A stretch of DNA of 59,360 bases from Mycobacterium sp. 852002-51961_SCH5331710 (GTDB taxonomy: Bacteria; Actinomycetota; Actinomycetes; Mycobacteriales; Mycobacteriaceae), in assembly GCF_001665535.1 (NCBI RefSeq), contig NZ_LZSQ01000049.1, positions 1-59,360 of the forward strand, read 5' to 3'. The notes under the pieces were generated by a model. The model was given only the letters and a program-made list of their open reading frames with translations, was not told the DNA's origin and did no database searches. The position numbers were made by a program, and so were the translations under genes. Positions 9,020-17,988 of the stretch are shown here, piece by piece (within the stretch, counting starts at the first letter, position 1; each line of letters starts with the position of its first letter).

Positions 9020-9712
9020 ATGCTGTCACTGGTCGACGTGCGCTGCGGCTACGGCCGTTCGGAGGTCATCCACGGGGTCAGCGTCGACGTGCCCGACGAC
9101 GGGGTGGCCGCGGTGATGGGGCACAACGGTGCGGGGAAGACCACGCTGCTGCGCGCTGCGGTCGGGTTGCTCAAATGCAGTGCGGGCAAGGTGCTCTTCG
9201 ACGGTGAGGACATCACCAAGCTGCGGCCGAGCGCACGCGTCGCGCGCGGGTTGGCCTATGTACCGCAGGGCCAGCAGTCGTTCGGCCAGCTGACCACGAT
9301 GGAGAATCTGCAAGTCGTCGCGGACGGACGCAAGAACGGCAAGCGGCTCATCGACGAGCAGCTCGACCTGTTTCCGGCTTTGAAGGAGTTGTTGACCCGG
9401 CGCGCCGGTCTGCTGTCAGGTGGTCAACGTCAGCAGTTGGCGATCGCCCGCGCACTGATCACGACGCCGAAGTGCCTGATCCTCGACGAACCCACGGAGG
9501 GCATCCAGCCGTCGGTGGTCGCCGAGATCGAAGCGGCGATCACGTCGCTGACCGAGCGGGGCGACCTGGGGGTGCTGCTCGTCGAACAGCACATCGGTTT
9601 CGCGCTGGAGTCCTCGCAGCACTACTACGTGCTCGAAGCCGGCCGCGTGACGTCCGACGACACGGGCGGCTCGTCGTCGGAAGCTGACGTCCGCGCCGCC
9701 ATGGCCATCTAG
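9020..9712 (+). CDS. urtE: Urea ABC transporter ATP-binding protein UrtE
   Basis: The 230-residue LivF-type ATPase starts directly after the urtD stop with no spacer. Walker A is GHNGAGKTT, the signature is LLSGGQRQQLAIARALI, Walker B is CLILDEPTEGIQPS and the switch region is LLVEQHIGFAL. The TEGIQPSVV string is typical of UrtE. It is the last gene of the operon; a large inverted repeat follows at 9719-9782. No urease gene is present in the window, so imported urea must be handled by genes elsewhere. Confidence 0.93.
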   Translation: MLSLVDVRCGYGRSEVIHGVSVDVPDDGVAAVMGHNGAGKTTLLRAAVGLLKCSAGKVLFDGEDITKLRPSARVARGLAYVPQGQQSFGQLTTMENLQVVADGRKNGKRLIDEQLDLFPALKELLTRRAGLLSGGQRQQLAIARALITTPKCLILDEPTEGIQPSVVAEIEAAITSLTERGDLGVLLVEQHIGFALESSQHYYVLEAGRVTSDDTGGSSSEADVRAAMAI

Positions 9713-9718
9713 CCGTTT

Positions 9719-9782
9719 GCGCGAGCGTGCGTGTTTGCACACGACACGCCGCGAATTTCCGACAGTTCACGCACGCTCGCGC
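9719..9782. repeat. Long-looped 15-bp inverted repeat after the urt operon
   Basis: The arms gcgcgagcgtgcgtg (9719-9733) and cacgcacgctcgcgc (9768-9782) are perfect complements around a 34-base loop that itself contains gtgtttgcacac. The element starts seven bases after the urtE stop and could act as a terminator or RNA stabiliser. There is no U-tract. It resembles intergenic palindromic elements that I recall as recurrent in mycobacterial genomes, but there is no second copy in this window. Confidence 0.6.
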
Positions 9783-9806
9783 CCGCCGAAGTGGCACAGT
9801 GCACCC

Positions 9807-10337
9807 GTGGACACAGCTTCGGGAGCACAAGTACTCGCCGACACCGGCGGTCTTGTCGTCACCGACGACGGACGTCGAGTGCTGGTCGTGGACCGCGGGA
9901 CGGGGCACCTGACGGTGCTGGCGTTCGTCGTTGGCGTGCTGACGATCGTCGTCGCGGGATTCGGGCTGGTCGCGCTGATCGGCGGTGTCCCATCGCGGGC
10001 GCTGGGCGCCGTCTTCCTGGCCGTCAGCGTGGCGCTGGCGGCGGCCGCGTTCTTCGTCCTCCGCAAGGTCCGGCGGTACCGCACCCGACCGCTGCACGAT
10101 TGCCGGCCGGCCGCGGTGCTGGATCGCAAGCTCGGCCTGTTCAGCTACCGCGGCGGCGCCCTGGTGCAGCTCGATCAGGTGCGCTTCGCGCGCAAGTTCC
10201 AGATCGGTTCCAGCTCACCGAAACTCGTCGCCGTCACACCCGGCGGTACGAAAACGCTCAAGCGCGGTAACCCGTTCGACGGTGGGGTCGGGCATATCGA
10301 CGAACTCCTGAACTCGGTCGCCCGCGGCTCTGCGTGA
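9807..10337 (+). CDS. Small two-helix membrane protein, unknown function
   Basis: I do not recognise this 176-residue protein. It has a short N-terminal domain (QVLADTGGLVVTDDGRRVLVVDRG), two adjacent transmembrane helices (about 35-59 and 65-86), and a C-terminal cytosolic domain resembling a PH-like or lipid-facing fold (LDRKLGLFSYRGGALVQLDQ and following). GTG 9807 is chosen because the preceding codons are low-quality sequence within the inverted repeat. The next open frames, 10334-10704, encode a decayed copy of the same family, so the pair arose by tandem duplication. Confidence 0.6.
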   Translation: MDTASGAQVLADTGGLVVTDDGRRVLVVDRGTGHLTVLAFVVGVLTIVVAGFGLVALIGGVPSRALGAVFLAVSVALAAAAFFVLRKVRRYRTRPLHDCRPAAVLDRKLGLFSYRGGALVQLDQVRFARKFQIGSSSPKLVAVTPGGTKTLKRGNPFDGGVGHIDELLNSVARGSA

Positions 10338-10704
10338 GCGCACCGCTCGAGCCCATACCGCTGGCGGATCAGGGCCCCCGTGGTGGTGGCCGAGCGGGGT
10401 CCCGAGCGTTTGCGTATTCGACGGTGTGGCCCTCGGCGGCGATCGGCGCGGCGCTGTTCGTCGTCGGCGGAGTGGCGTTCAGGGCTTTGCTCCGCGGCGG
10501 CGGTACCAGGTCTACCGCGACGGCGCGGGTGAGATCGTGGCCCCGCTGGACGAGGTGCGGTTCGAGCGCAGGTCGCGGTTGCTGACGTCTACGCTGGTGG
10601 TGGTCACTCCGTCGTCGACACGGATTATCATGCGCGGCAACGTGTTCAGTGGCGGTGTCGGCGCTATCGACCGGGTGCTCGGCGCTGCCGTCCACGGCGT
10701 CTGA
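10334..10704 (+). pseudogene. Frameshifted paralogue of the upstream membrane protein
   Basis: The first part reads from GTG 10334 (MSAPLEPIPLADQ, then a hydrophobic segment GAALFVVGGVAFRALL). The homologous C-terminal domain then continues in another frame (RYQVYRDGAGEIVAPLDEV to AIDRVLGAAVHGV, ending 10704). The two frames meet in the GC run ctccgcggcggcgg near 10490-10503. The C-terminal part aligns with the upstream gene (VTPSSTRIIMRGNVFSGGVG against VTPGGTKTLKRGNPFDGGVG). A sequencing slip in the GC run is possible, but as read the gene is broken. Confidence 0.6.
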
Positions 10705-10726
10705 GGACCCGCAAACAAGGCCAGGA

Positions 10727-11992
10727 CTAGGCGCGGTTGAGGCGCGTCAGCACTTCGGTCAGGACGTCATCGACCGGGACGTCCGTCTGCTGCCCGGTCG
10801 CGAGGTTCTTCACGCCGATCGTGCCCGCTTCGATGTCACGATCGCCGGCCACCAGCGCGAGCGCCGCACCCGAACGGTCCGCGGCGCGCATCGCGCCCTT
10901 GACGCCGCGGTCGCCGTAGGCCAGGTCCACGCGCACACCCGCCGCCCGCAGCCGCGCGCCCAGCACCGACAGCGTCAACTTGGCCTGCTCCCCCAGGGGG
11001 ACACCGAAGACGTCGACTCGAGCGGTCCCGCCAACGGTCTTGCCTTCGGCCTTCAACGCCAGCAGCGTCCGGTCCACGCCGAGCCCAAAACCTATGCCGG
11101 AGAGATCTTTTCCGCCGAGCTGCGCCATAAGCCCGTCGTAGCGACCACCGCCGCCGATGCCTGATTGCGCGCCGAGGCCATCGTGCACGAACTCGAACGT
11201 CGTCTTCGTGTAGTAGTCCAACCCGCGCACCATCCGCGGGTTGATGACGTAAGGCACCTCCAAAGCGTCGAGATGCGCCAGCACTGTGTCGAAGTGCTGT
11301 TTGGCGATATCCGAGAGGTGATCGAGCATCACCGGCGCGTCGGCGGTCATCTCGCGCATCTTGGGCCGCTTGTCGTCGAGCACCCGCAGCGGGTTGATCT
11401 CGGCGCGCCGCCGTGTCTCCTCGTCGAGGTCGAGCTTGAACAGGAAGTCCTGCAACAGTTCCCGGTACTGCGGACGGCAGGTCTCGTCGCCCAGCGAGGT
11501 GATTTCCAGCCGGAACCCGTCGAGCCCCAGCGACCGGAAGCCCGCATCGGCGACCGCGATCACCTCGGCGTCCAGGGCGGGGTCGTCGACGCCGATGGCC
11601 TCCACCCCCACCTGCTGCAGCTGACGGTAGCGACCGGCCTGCGGACGTTCGTAGCGGAAGAAGGGCCCGGAGTAGCACAGTTTGACCGGCAGCGGGCCGC
11701 GGTCCAGGCCGTGCTCGATGACGGCGCGCATCACCCCCGCGGTGCCCTCGGGCCGCAACGTGACCGACCGGTCACCGCGGTCGGAGAACGTGTACATCTC
11801 TTTGGACACCACGTCGGTCGACTCGCCGACGCCGCGGGCGAAGAGCGCGGTGTCCTCGAAGATCGGCAGTTCGACGTCGCCGTAGCCGGCCCGGCGCGCG
11901 GTGTCGAGCAGGCCGTCGCGCACGCCGACGAATTGCGCCGAGTCCGGCGGCAGGTAGTCCGGGACGCCCTTGGGCGCCTGAAAATCACTCAC
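10727..11992 (-). CDS. hisS: Histidyl-tRNA synthetase
   Basis: The enzyme has 421 residues, the normal bacterial length. Class II motif 2 is seen in [20 protein letters not shown], the histidine-specific HisA motif in [15 protein letters not shown], and motif 3 in [10 protein letters not shown], after GGGGRYDGL. The C-terminal anticodon-binding domain begins near residue 325. It charges tRNA-His in the cytosol. GTG 11992 starts nine bases downstream of the metallo-hydrolase stop, so the two probably share a transcript. Confidence 0.97.
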   Translation of the reverse strand: MSDFQAPKGVPDYLPPDSAQFVGVRDGLLDTARRAGYGDVELPIFEDTALFARGVGESTDVVSKEMYTFSDRGDRSVTLRPEGTAGVMRAVIEHGLDRGPLPVKLCYSGPFFRYERPQAGRYRQLQQVGVEAIGVDDPALDAEVIAVADAGFRSLGLDGFRLEITSLGDETCRPQYRELLQDFLFKLDLDEETRRRAEINPLRVLDDKRPKMREMTADAPVMLDHLSDIAKQHFDTVLAHLDALEVPYVINPRMVRGLDYYTKTTFEFVHDGLGAQSGIGGGGRYDGLMAQLGGKDLSGIGFGLGVDRTLLALKAEGKTVGGTARVDVFGVPLGEQAKLTLSVLGARLRAAGVRVDLAYGDRGVKGAMRAADRSGAALALVAGDRDIEAGTIGVKNLATGQQTDVPVDDVLTEVLTRLNRA

Positions 11993-12001
11993 TGAAGCTC
12001 A

Positions 12002-12688
12002 CTAGGTCAAGCCTTCGAGGAACGGGTTGGTGCGGCGTTCGACGCCGATCGTGGACTTCGGGCCGTGTCCCGGTAGTACCACGGTGTCGTCGTCGAGCAC
12101 CAACAGTTTGTTGACGATCGAGCCGAGCAGGTCCCGACCGCTGCCACCCGGCAGGTCCGTACGCCCCACCGACTGCCGGAACAGGGTATCGCCGGTGAAC
12201 GCGATCGAGCCGGGCCCCGACCCGATGCCCTCCTCGACGCGGAACACCACCGACCCCCGGGTGTGCCCGGGCGTGTGGTCGACGGTGACGGTGACACCAC
12301 CCAGCTCCACCTTGTCGCCGTCCTTGTCGAGCTCGACGACCTGCTTGGGCTCGCGGAACAACACACCGAACGCGGAGCTGGCCAGCCCCCCGAGAAAGCC
12401 CCGACCGAAGTCCTTGATCGGGTCCGTCAGCATGAACCGGTCCTCGGGATGGATGAACGCCGGGCAGCCATACATGTCCGCCACCTTCTGCGCCGACCAG
12501 ATGTGGTCGATGTGGCCGTGCGTCAACAGCACCGCCGCCGGTGTCAGACGGTGCTCGTCGAGGATCCGGCGCAACGGCCCCATCGCCCGCTGCCCGGGAT
12601 CGACGACGATGGCGTCGGCCCCGGCCCGCGGGGCCAGCACGTAGCAGTTGCACGCCAGCATGCCGGCCGCAAACCCGGTGATGAACAC
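12002..12688 (-). CDS. Metallo-beta-lactamase-fold hydrolase (glyoxalase II-like)
   Basis: The 228-residue protein has the zinc motif HGHIDH near residue 64, further metal ligands in DHTPGHTRGS and TGDTLFR, and the late histidine in LPGHGPKS. This arrangement fits the hydroxyacylglutathione hydrolase-like family. Mycobacteria use mycothiol rather than glutathione, so the true substrate is unknown. GTG 12688 is chosen over a far upstream start because the family begins at the FITGF strand, as in Rv2581c. It lies just upstream of hisS on the same strand and is divergent from ppiB. Confidence 0.85.
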   Translation of the reverse strand: MFITGFAAGMLACNCYVLAPRAGADAIVVDPGQRAMGPLRRILDEHRLTPAAVLLTHGHIDHIWSAQKVADMYGCPAFIHPEDRFMLTDPIKDFGRGFLGGLASSAFGVLFREPKQVVELDKDGDKVELGGVTVTVDHTPGHTRGSVVFRVEEGIGSGPGSIAFTGDTLFRQSVGRTDLPGGSGRDLLGSIVNKLLVLDDDTVVLPGHGPKSTIGVERRTNPFLEGLT

Positions 12689-12791
12689 GTCGTCCAGTTT
12701 CCCACCACCGGTTGGCGTGGGTCGCGGCGCCACACTCAGCAATGCCTGGCACACTCGTTCCCGATCGATTGACAAGAGGAGGTCATCACCG

Positions 12792-13670
12792 GTGCCGACC
12801 AACGAACAGCGGCGGGCGACGGCGAAGCGCAAGCTCGAGCGGCAGCTGGAACGCCGCGCGGAAAAGGCACGCAAGCGGCGTCTGTACACGATCATCGGCT
12901 CGGTCGCCGCCGCGATCGTCGTGATCGCCGCCGTGGTCGCGACCATCGTCATCACCAAGGACGACGACTCTGACGGCCAGACCGCAGCCGCCACCGAGAC
13001 CTCCTCCCCCACGTCGGCCGCACCGACGGAGCCCGGAGCGCTGGCGGCGTTCGCCGCACCGGCCGGACTCGGCGAGAACTGCGAGTACCCGGCGTCGGCG
13101 GAAAAGGCCGCCAAGCAGGTCAACCCGCCGCGCGCCGGCAAGGTGCCCACCGACCCCGCCGAGGTCAGCGCCAGCATGTCCACCGACCAGGGCAACATCG
13201 GCCTGCTCCTCGACAACGGCAAGGCGCCGTGCACGGTGAACAGCTTCGCCAGCCTCGCCCAGCAGGGCTACTTCGACAACACCCCGTGCCACCGGCTGAC
13301 CACCGCCGATTCGCTGAAGGTGCTGCAGTGCGGCGACCCGACCGGCAAGGGCACCGGTACCCCGGGTTACTCGTTCGCCAACGAATATCCGACCAACCAG
13401 TACCAGCCCGACGACCCGAAGCTGCAGGAACCGGTCACCTATCCGCGCGGCACGCTGGCCATGGCGAACGCCGGTCCGAACACCAACGGCAGCCAGTTCT
13501 TCCTCGTGTACCAGGACTCGAAGCTGCCGCCGAACTACACCGTGTTCGGCCGCGTCGACGACACCGGACTGGCCACGCTGGACAAGATCGCGCAGGGCGG
13601 GATCGAGGGTGGCGGCCAGGACGGCGCACCGGCCACCCCGGTCACGGTGAAGTCGATCCTGCTGGACTGA
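12792..13670 (+). CDS. ppiB: Membrane-anchored cyclophilin-type peptidyl-prolyl isomerase
   Basis: The 292-residue protein has a basic cytosolic N-terminus (residues 1-32), one transmembrane helix (about 33-55), a Thr/Ser/Ala-rich linker and an extracytoplasmic cyclophilin domain from about residue 125. NTPCHRLTT, GSQFFLVYQDSKLPPNYTVFG and TLAMANAGPNTNGSQF are cyclophilin core strings. It should catalyse proline isomerisation of exported proteins. GTG 12792 is preceded by a gaggagg ribosome-binding site. The next gene is a tandem duplicate starting five bases after its stop. Confidence 0.92.
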   Translation: MPTNEQRRATAKRKLERQLERRAEKARKRRLYTIIGSVAAAIVVIAAVVATIVITKDDDSDGQTAAATETSSPTSAAPTEPGALAAFAAPAGLGENCEYPASAEKAAKQVNPPRAGKVPTDPAEVSASMSTDQGNIGLLLDNGKAPCTVNSFASLAQQGYFDNTPCHRLTTADSLKVLQCGDPTGKGTGTPGYSFANEYPTNQYQPDDPKLQEPVTYPRGTLAMANAGPNTNGSQFFLVYQDSKLPPNYTVFGRVDDTGLATLDKIAQGGIEGGGQDGAPATPVTVKSILLD

Positions 13671-13674
13671 CACC

Positions 13675-14667
13675 GTGACCGCGCCTCCGCCGTACGGCGG
13701 TCCCCCACCGCCGTACGGCTATCCGGCGCAGCACCCCTACGGCTATCCGCCGCCGAGGCAGACCAACACGCTGGCCATCGCCGCACTGGTGTGCGCGTTC
13801 GTCTTCGCGCCGCTGGGCATCGTGTTCGGTCATCTCTCGCTGTCGCAGATCAAGAAGTCCGGCGAGGAGGGCCGCGGGATCGCGATCGCGGGGCTGGTCA
13901 TCGGATACCTGGTGACGGTCCTGACGGTGGTGATCGTCGTCGTCAGCGTCGTCTTCCTCGCGGCGGTGGGCCGCGACCTCGAAAGGCTCGACGGCATGGT
14001 CGACGTCACCGCCACGCCGGGATTGCCCACCGACGAGCTGCCCGAGTTCGCCCCGCCCGCCACGCTCGGTTCGAACTGCCAGTACCCGCGAACGTCAGAG
14101 CCCTCGAGCAAGCCGGCCAAGCCGCCGCGCACCGGCCGCGTGCCGATCGATCCGCAACGCGTCAGCGCCAGCCTGACCACGAACCAGGGCAACATCGGCC
14201 TGCAGCTGGACAACGCCAAATCCCCCTGCACGGTCAACAACTTCGCCAGCCTCGCCCAGCAGGGCTTCTACGACGGCACCACGTGCCACCGCCTGACCAC
14301 CGACGACGCCCTCGGCGTCCTGCAGTGCGGCGACCCCAGCGGCACCGGCACCGGCGGACCCGGGTACCAGTTCCCGAACGAGTACCCGACCAACCAGTAC
14401 CGGTTGAGCGACCCGGCGCTGCGCGCACCCGTCCGCTATCCGCGCGGGACGCTGGCGATGGCCAACGCGGGCGTCGGCACCAACGGCAGCCAGTTCTTCC
14501 TCGTCTACGCGGACTCCGAGCTACCGCCGACGTACACGGTGTTCGGCACGATCGACAAGACCGGCCTGGCGACGCTGGACAAGATCGCGGCCAAGGGTGT
14601 CGCCGACGGCAGCGACGACGGAAAGCCGGCGACCGACGTGCGGATCGAATCGATCCGCCTGGATTGA
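13675..14667 (+). CDS. Second cyclophilin with DUF4190-type membrane anchor
   Basis: This 330-residue protein combines a Pro/Tyr/Gly-rich N-terminus (residues 1-30), a DUF4190-like two-helix membrane module (NTLAIAALVCAFVFAPLGIV and GIAIAGLVIGYLVTVLTVVI) and a C-terminal cyclophilin domain. The cyclophilin part closely parallels that of the upstream gene (NNFASLAQQGFYDGTTCHRL, GSQFFLVYADSELPPTYTVFG). It looks like a duplication whose N-terminal anchor was exchanged. Start GTG 13675 lies five bases after the ppiB stop, so the two genes are an operon. Arg at the usual catalytic position (CHRL) is kept in both. Confidence 0.88.
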   Translation: MTAPPPYGGPPPPYGYPAQHPYGYPPPRQTNTLAIAALVCAFVFAPLGIVFGHLSLSQIKKSGEEGRGIAIAGLVIGYLVTVLTVVIVVVSVVFLAAVGRDLERLDGMVDVTATPGLPTDELPEFAPPATLGSNCQYPRTSEPSSKPAKPPRTGRVPIDPQRVSASLTTNQGNIGLQLDNAKSPCTVNNFASLAQQGFYDGTTCHRLTTDDALGVLQCGDPSGTGTGGPGYQFPNEYPTNQYRLSDPALRAPVRYPRGTLAMANAGVGTNGSQFFLVYADSELPPTYTVFGTIDKTGLATLDKIAAKGVADGSDDGKPATDVRIESIRLD

Positions 14668-14671
14668 CCCG

Positions 14672-14965
14672 CTACTTCGTCGGCGCGGTCTCGATGTAGA
14701 ACTCGACATCGTCGCCCTCGACCTTGGTCACCCGCATGTTCGCGGTGTACTCGGCGCCCTCGGGTCCAGTGAACTTGCACTCGAACTTCACGCCTTCTTT
14801 GGCCTCGACGCCCTCGGGGCACTTCACGTCGGTGGGTTTGAAGCCGGTCTGCTCAGACACGAGGTCGACGATGGATTTCGCGGCGCCTTCCGGCTTGATC
14901 GTGGACCCGCACCCCACCAGAACGACTCCGAGGGAGACCAGAATGACGAGTACCGCGGCCCGCAT
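14672..14965 (-). CDS. DUF4333 lipoprotein
   Basis: The 97-residue product starts with a hydrophobic signal ending in the lipobox VLVGC, with the lipidated cysteine at C19. The mature part matches the DUF4333 pattern (KSIVDLVSEQTGFKPTDVKC, then ECKFTGPEGAEYTANMRVTK) with two conserved cysteines that may pair. Function is unknown; such lipoproteins are common in mycobacteria. It converges on the second cyclophilin gene with four bases between stops. Confidence 0.85.
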   Translation of the reverse strand: MRAAVLVILVSLGVVLVGCGSTIKPEGAAKSIVDLVSEQTGFKPTDVKCPEGVEAKEGVKFECKFTGPEGAEYTANMRVTKVEGDDVEFYIETAPTK

Positions 14966-15028
14966 CGTCGCAGTATGTCAGACCCGGCAAAAATTGACGC
15001 GGTTCAGCGGTATTTGCCCGGTGACGGC

Positions 15029-17380
15029 TCACGCCGCGGACGTCACCCGGTAGACGTCGTACACGCCCTCCACGTTGCGCACCACGTTGAGCACGTGGCC
15101 GAGATGCTTCGGGTCGCCCATCTCGAACGTGAACCGGCTGATCGCCACCCGGTCGTTCGACGTCGTCACCGACGCGGACAGGATGTTGACCTTCTCGTCG
15201 GCCAGCACCCGCGTGACATCCGACAGCAACCGGTGCCGATCGAGCGCCTCGACCTGGATGGCGACCAGGAACACCGACGACGGCGACGGCGCCCACTTCA
15301 CGTCGATGATGCGCTCCGACTGCTGTTGCAACGACGAGGCGTTCGTGCAGTCGGTGCGGTGCACGCTGACCCCACCGCCACGCGTAACGAAACCCATGAT
15401 GTTGTCGCCCGGCACCGGCGTGCAGCACTTGGCGAGCTTGGTCAGCACACCCGGAGCGCCCGGCACGGAGACTCCGACGTCGTCGCTGGTGCGTTGACGC
15501 ACTGGCATCGTCGCCGGCGTGGAGCGCTCGGCGAGTTCGTCGGAGGCCTCCTCGTCCCCACCGACCTGAGCGACGAGTCGCTGCACCACGTGCCGCGCCG
15601 ACACGTGCCCCTCGCCCACCGCAGTGTAGAGCGCCGAGACGTCGACGTACCGCAGTTCGCGGGCCAGCGCACCCATCGATTCGGCATTCATCAAGCGCTG
15701 CAACGGAAGTCCGCCGCGGCGGACTTCGCGCGCGATCGCGTCCTTGCCGGCCTCGAGCGCCTCCTCGCGGCGTTCCTTGGCGAACCACTGCCGGATCTTG
15801 GCCTTCGCACGCGGCGAGACCACGAAGGTCTGCCAGTCGCGCGACGGCCCGGCGTTCGGCGCCTTGGATGTGAAAACCTCGACCACTTCGCCGTTTTCGA
15901 GCTTGCGCTCCAGTGCTACGAGTCGGCCGTTCACCCGAGCGCCGATGCAGCGGTGACCGACCTCGGTGTGCACCGCGTACGCGAAGTCGACCGGGGTCGA
16001 CCCGGTGGGCAGCGTGATCACGTCACCCTTGGGCGTGAACACGAAGATCTCCTGCACCGCAAGGTCGTAGCGCAGCGATTCCAGGAACTCGCCGGGGTCG
16101 GCGGCCTCCCGCTGCCAGTCGAGAAGCTGCCGCATCCAGGCCATGTCGTCGATCTCGGTCGACGAGTGCTGGTTGGGGACGTTGCGGCCCTTGGTCTCCT
16201 TATAGCGCCAGTGCGCGGCGATCCCCAGCTCGGCGGTCTTGTGCATGTCGTGGGTGCGGATCTGCACTTCCAGCGGTTTGCCCTCGGGTCCGACGACCGT
16301 CGTGTGCAGGGACTGGTACACGCCGTACCGCGGCTGAGCGATGTAGTCCTTGAACCGACCCGCCATCGGCTGCCACAGCGAGTGCACGACGCCCAAAGCC
16401 GCGTAACAGTCCCGTATTTCGTCGCACAGGATGCGCACGCCGACGAGGTCGTGGATGTCGTCGAAGTCGCGACCCTTTACGATCATCTTCTGGTAGATCG
16501 ACCAGTAGTGCTTGGGCCGGCCCTCCACGATCGCGTTGATCTTCGACGCAGTGAGCGTCGAGTTGATCTCGGCGCGCACCTTGGCCAGGTAGGTGTCGCG
16601 GGACGGCGCGCGGTCGGCGACCAGCCGCACGATCTCCTCGTACTTCTTCGGGTGCAGGATCGCGAACGCGAGATCCTCGAGCTCCCATTTCACCGTCGCC
16701 ATGCCCAACCGATGCGCAAGCGGGGCAATGACTTCCAGCGTCTCGCGGGCCTTGCGCTGCTGCTTCTCCGGCGGCAGGAACCGCATCGTGCGCATGTTGT
16801 GCAGCCGGTCGGCCACCTTGATCACCAGCACGCGGGCGTCGCGCGCCATCGCGATGATCATCTTGCGGATGGTCTCGCCCTCCGCGGCGGTGCCCAGCGC
16901 GACCTTGTCCAGCTTGGTCACCCCGTCGACGAGATGACCGACCTCGGTGCCGAACTCCTCGGTCAGCGCCTCGAGCGTGTACCCGGTGTCCTCGACGGTG
17001 TCGTGCAGCAGCGCTGCGATCAGCGTGGTGGTGTCCATGCCGAGCTCGGCCAGGATGTTGGCCACCGCCAACGGATGCGTGATGTAGGGGTCACCCGAGC
17101 GGCGCAGCTGATCAGCGTGCCGCTGCTCGGCCACCTCGTAAGCACGCTGCAACAGCTGCAGATTGGCCTTCGGGTAGATCTCCTTGTGGACGGCCACCAA
17201 CGGCTCGAGCACCGGGTTGATCGCGCTGCGCTGCGATGTCATCCGGCGGGCCAACCGGGCCCGTACTCGGCGCGACGCGCTCGCCGACGCCTTCGGCGTC
17301 TCCAGCGGCTGTGTTTCGGGGATCTGCGCTCCCGTCGGCGGCGACTGCACGGCCTGACCCGTGCGGGGTTCCTCGGCCAT
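15029..17380 (-). CDS. relA: Bifunctional (p)ppGpp synthetase/hydrolase Rel
   Basis: The 783-residue protein has all domains of the long RelA/SpoT family. The HD hydrolase domain includes [19 protein letters not shown] and [11 protein letters not shown]. The synthetase domain follows ([43 protein letters not shown]). Then come TGS ([19 protein letters not shown]) and a C-terminal ACT domain. It sets the stringent response alarmone level. ATG 17380 is preferred to GTG 17386 because ggggagg sits at a proper distance from it. It lies 71 bases downstream of apt. Confidence 0.97.
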   Translation of the reverse strand: MAEEPRTGQAVQSPPTGAQIPETQPLETPKASASASRRVRARLARRMTSQRSAINPVLEPLVAVHKEIYPKANLQLLQRAYEVAEQRHADQLRRSGDPYITHPLAVANILAELGMDTTTLIAALLHDTVEDTGYTLEALTEEFGTEVGHLVDGVTKLDKVALGTAAEGETIRKMIIAMARDARVLVIKVADRLHNMRTMRFLPPEKQQRKARETLEVIAPLAHRLGMATVKWELEDLAFAILHPKKYEEIVRLVADRAPSRDTYLAKVRAEINSTLTASKINAIVEGRPKHYWSIYQKMIVKGRDFDDIHDLVGVRILCDEIRDCYAALGVVHSLWQPMAGRFKDYIAQPRYGVYQSLHTTVVGPEGKPLEVQIRTHDMHKTAELGIAAHWRYKETKGRNVPNQHSSTEIDDMAWMRQLLDWQREAADPGEFLESLRYDLAVQEIFVFTPKGDVITLPTGSTPVDFAYAVHTEVGHRCIGARVNGRLVALERKLENGEVVEVFTSKAPNAGPSRDWQTFVVSPRAKAKIRQWFAKERREEALEAGKDAIAREVRRGGLPLQRLMNAESMGALARELRYVDVSALYTAVGEGHVSARHVVQRLVAQVGGDEEASDELAERSTPATMPVRQRTSDDVGVSVPGAPGVLTKLAKCCTPVPGDNIMGFVTRGGGVSVHRTDCTNASSLQQQSERIIDVKWAPSPSSVFLVAIQVEALDRHRLLSDVTRVLADEKVNILSASVTTSNDRVAISRFTFEMGDPKHLGHVLNVVRNVEGVYDVYRVTSAA

Positions 17381-17451
17381 GGTCACCTCCCCGGTCCGGT
17401 TTTCGCGAGCGCCCGATGCGCCGTCGCAGTACGCGCCTTCGAGGATATCCC

Positions 17452-17988
17452 TCAGACCCGGTGCAGCGACGTGACCGGCAGCGGTTCCAGCGCCTCACGG
17501 CCGCGCAGCGCGGTCAACTCAAGCAGGACCGCGGCGCCCGTCACCGTCGCACCCGCGTGCTGCAGCAGCTTGACGGCGGCGGCCGCGGTGCCGCCGGTGG
17601 CCAGCACATCGTCGATGATCAGGATGTCGCGGCCGCCGAGGTCGATGCCGTCGGCCGGGATCTCCAGCGTCGCGGTGCCGTATTCGAGCGCGTAGGTCTC
17701 GCTGAGCACCGGCGGCGGGAGTTTGCCGCCCTTGCGGATCGCCAATACGCCTGTGCCCAGGCGCAATGCGACCGCCGCGCCGAGCAGGAAGCCCCGCGCG
17801 TCGATCCCGGCCACCAGGTCGGCGCCACGGGCGGATTCGGCGAGGGCATCGGTGACGGCGGCCAGCGCATGCGCGTCGGCCAGCAACGGGGTGAGGTCCT
17901 TGAAGGCGACGCCGGGTTCGGGGAAATCAGGCACCTGGCGCATCATCCGCGCGATCAGCGCCGAGATCTCCTCGGTACCGGCGTTCAC
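17452..17988 (-). CDS. apt: Adenine phosphoribosyltransferase
   Basis: The 178-residue enzyme converts adenine and PRPP to AMP. The PRPP-binding loop is [21 protein letters not shown], and [18 protein letters not shown] and the Lys-rich loop AIRKGGKLP are typical of Apt. GTG 17988 overlaps the stop of the upstream lipoprotein in a GTGA, so the start is well fixed. The order lipoprotein-apt-relA is the mycobacterial arrangement, linking purine salvage with alarmone synthesis. Confidence 0.95.
   Translation of the reverse strand: MNAGTEEISALIARMMRQVPDFPEPGVAFKDLTPLLADAHALAAVTDALAESARGADLVAGIDARGFLLGAAVALRLGTGVLAIRKGGKLPPPVLSETYALEYGTATLEIPADGIDLGGRDILIIDDVLATGGTAAAAVKLLQHAGATVTGAAVLLELTALRGREALEPLPVTSLHRV

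Noticed and set aside
14597..17695. A 1032-residue plus-strand open frame
   Set aside because: It runs opposite relA and apt, whose products have clear families. Its translation is a shadow rich in Arg and His.
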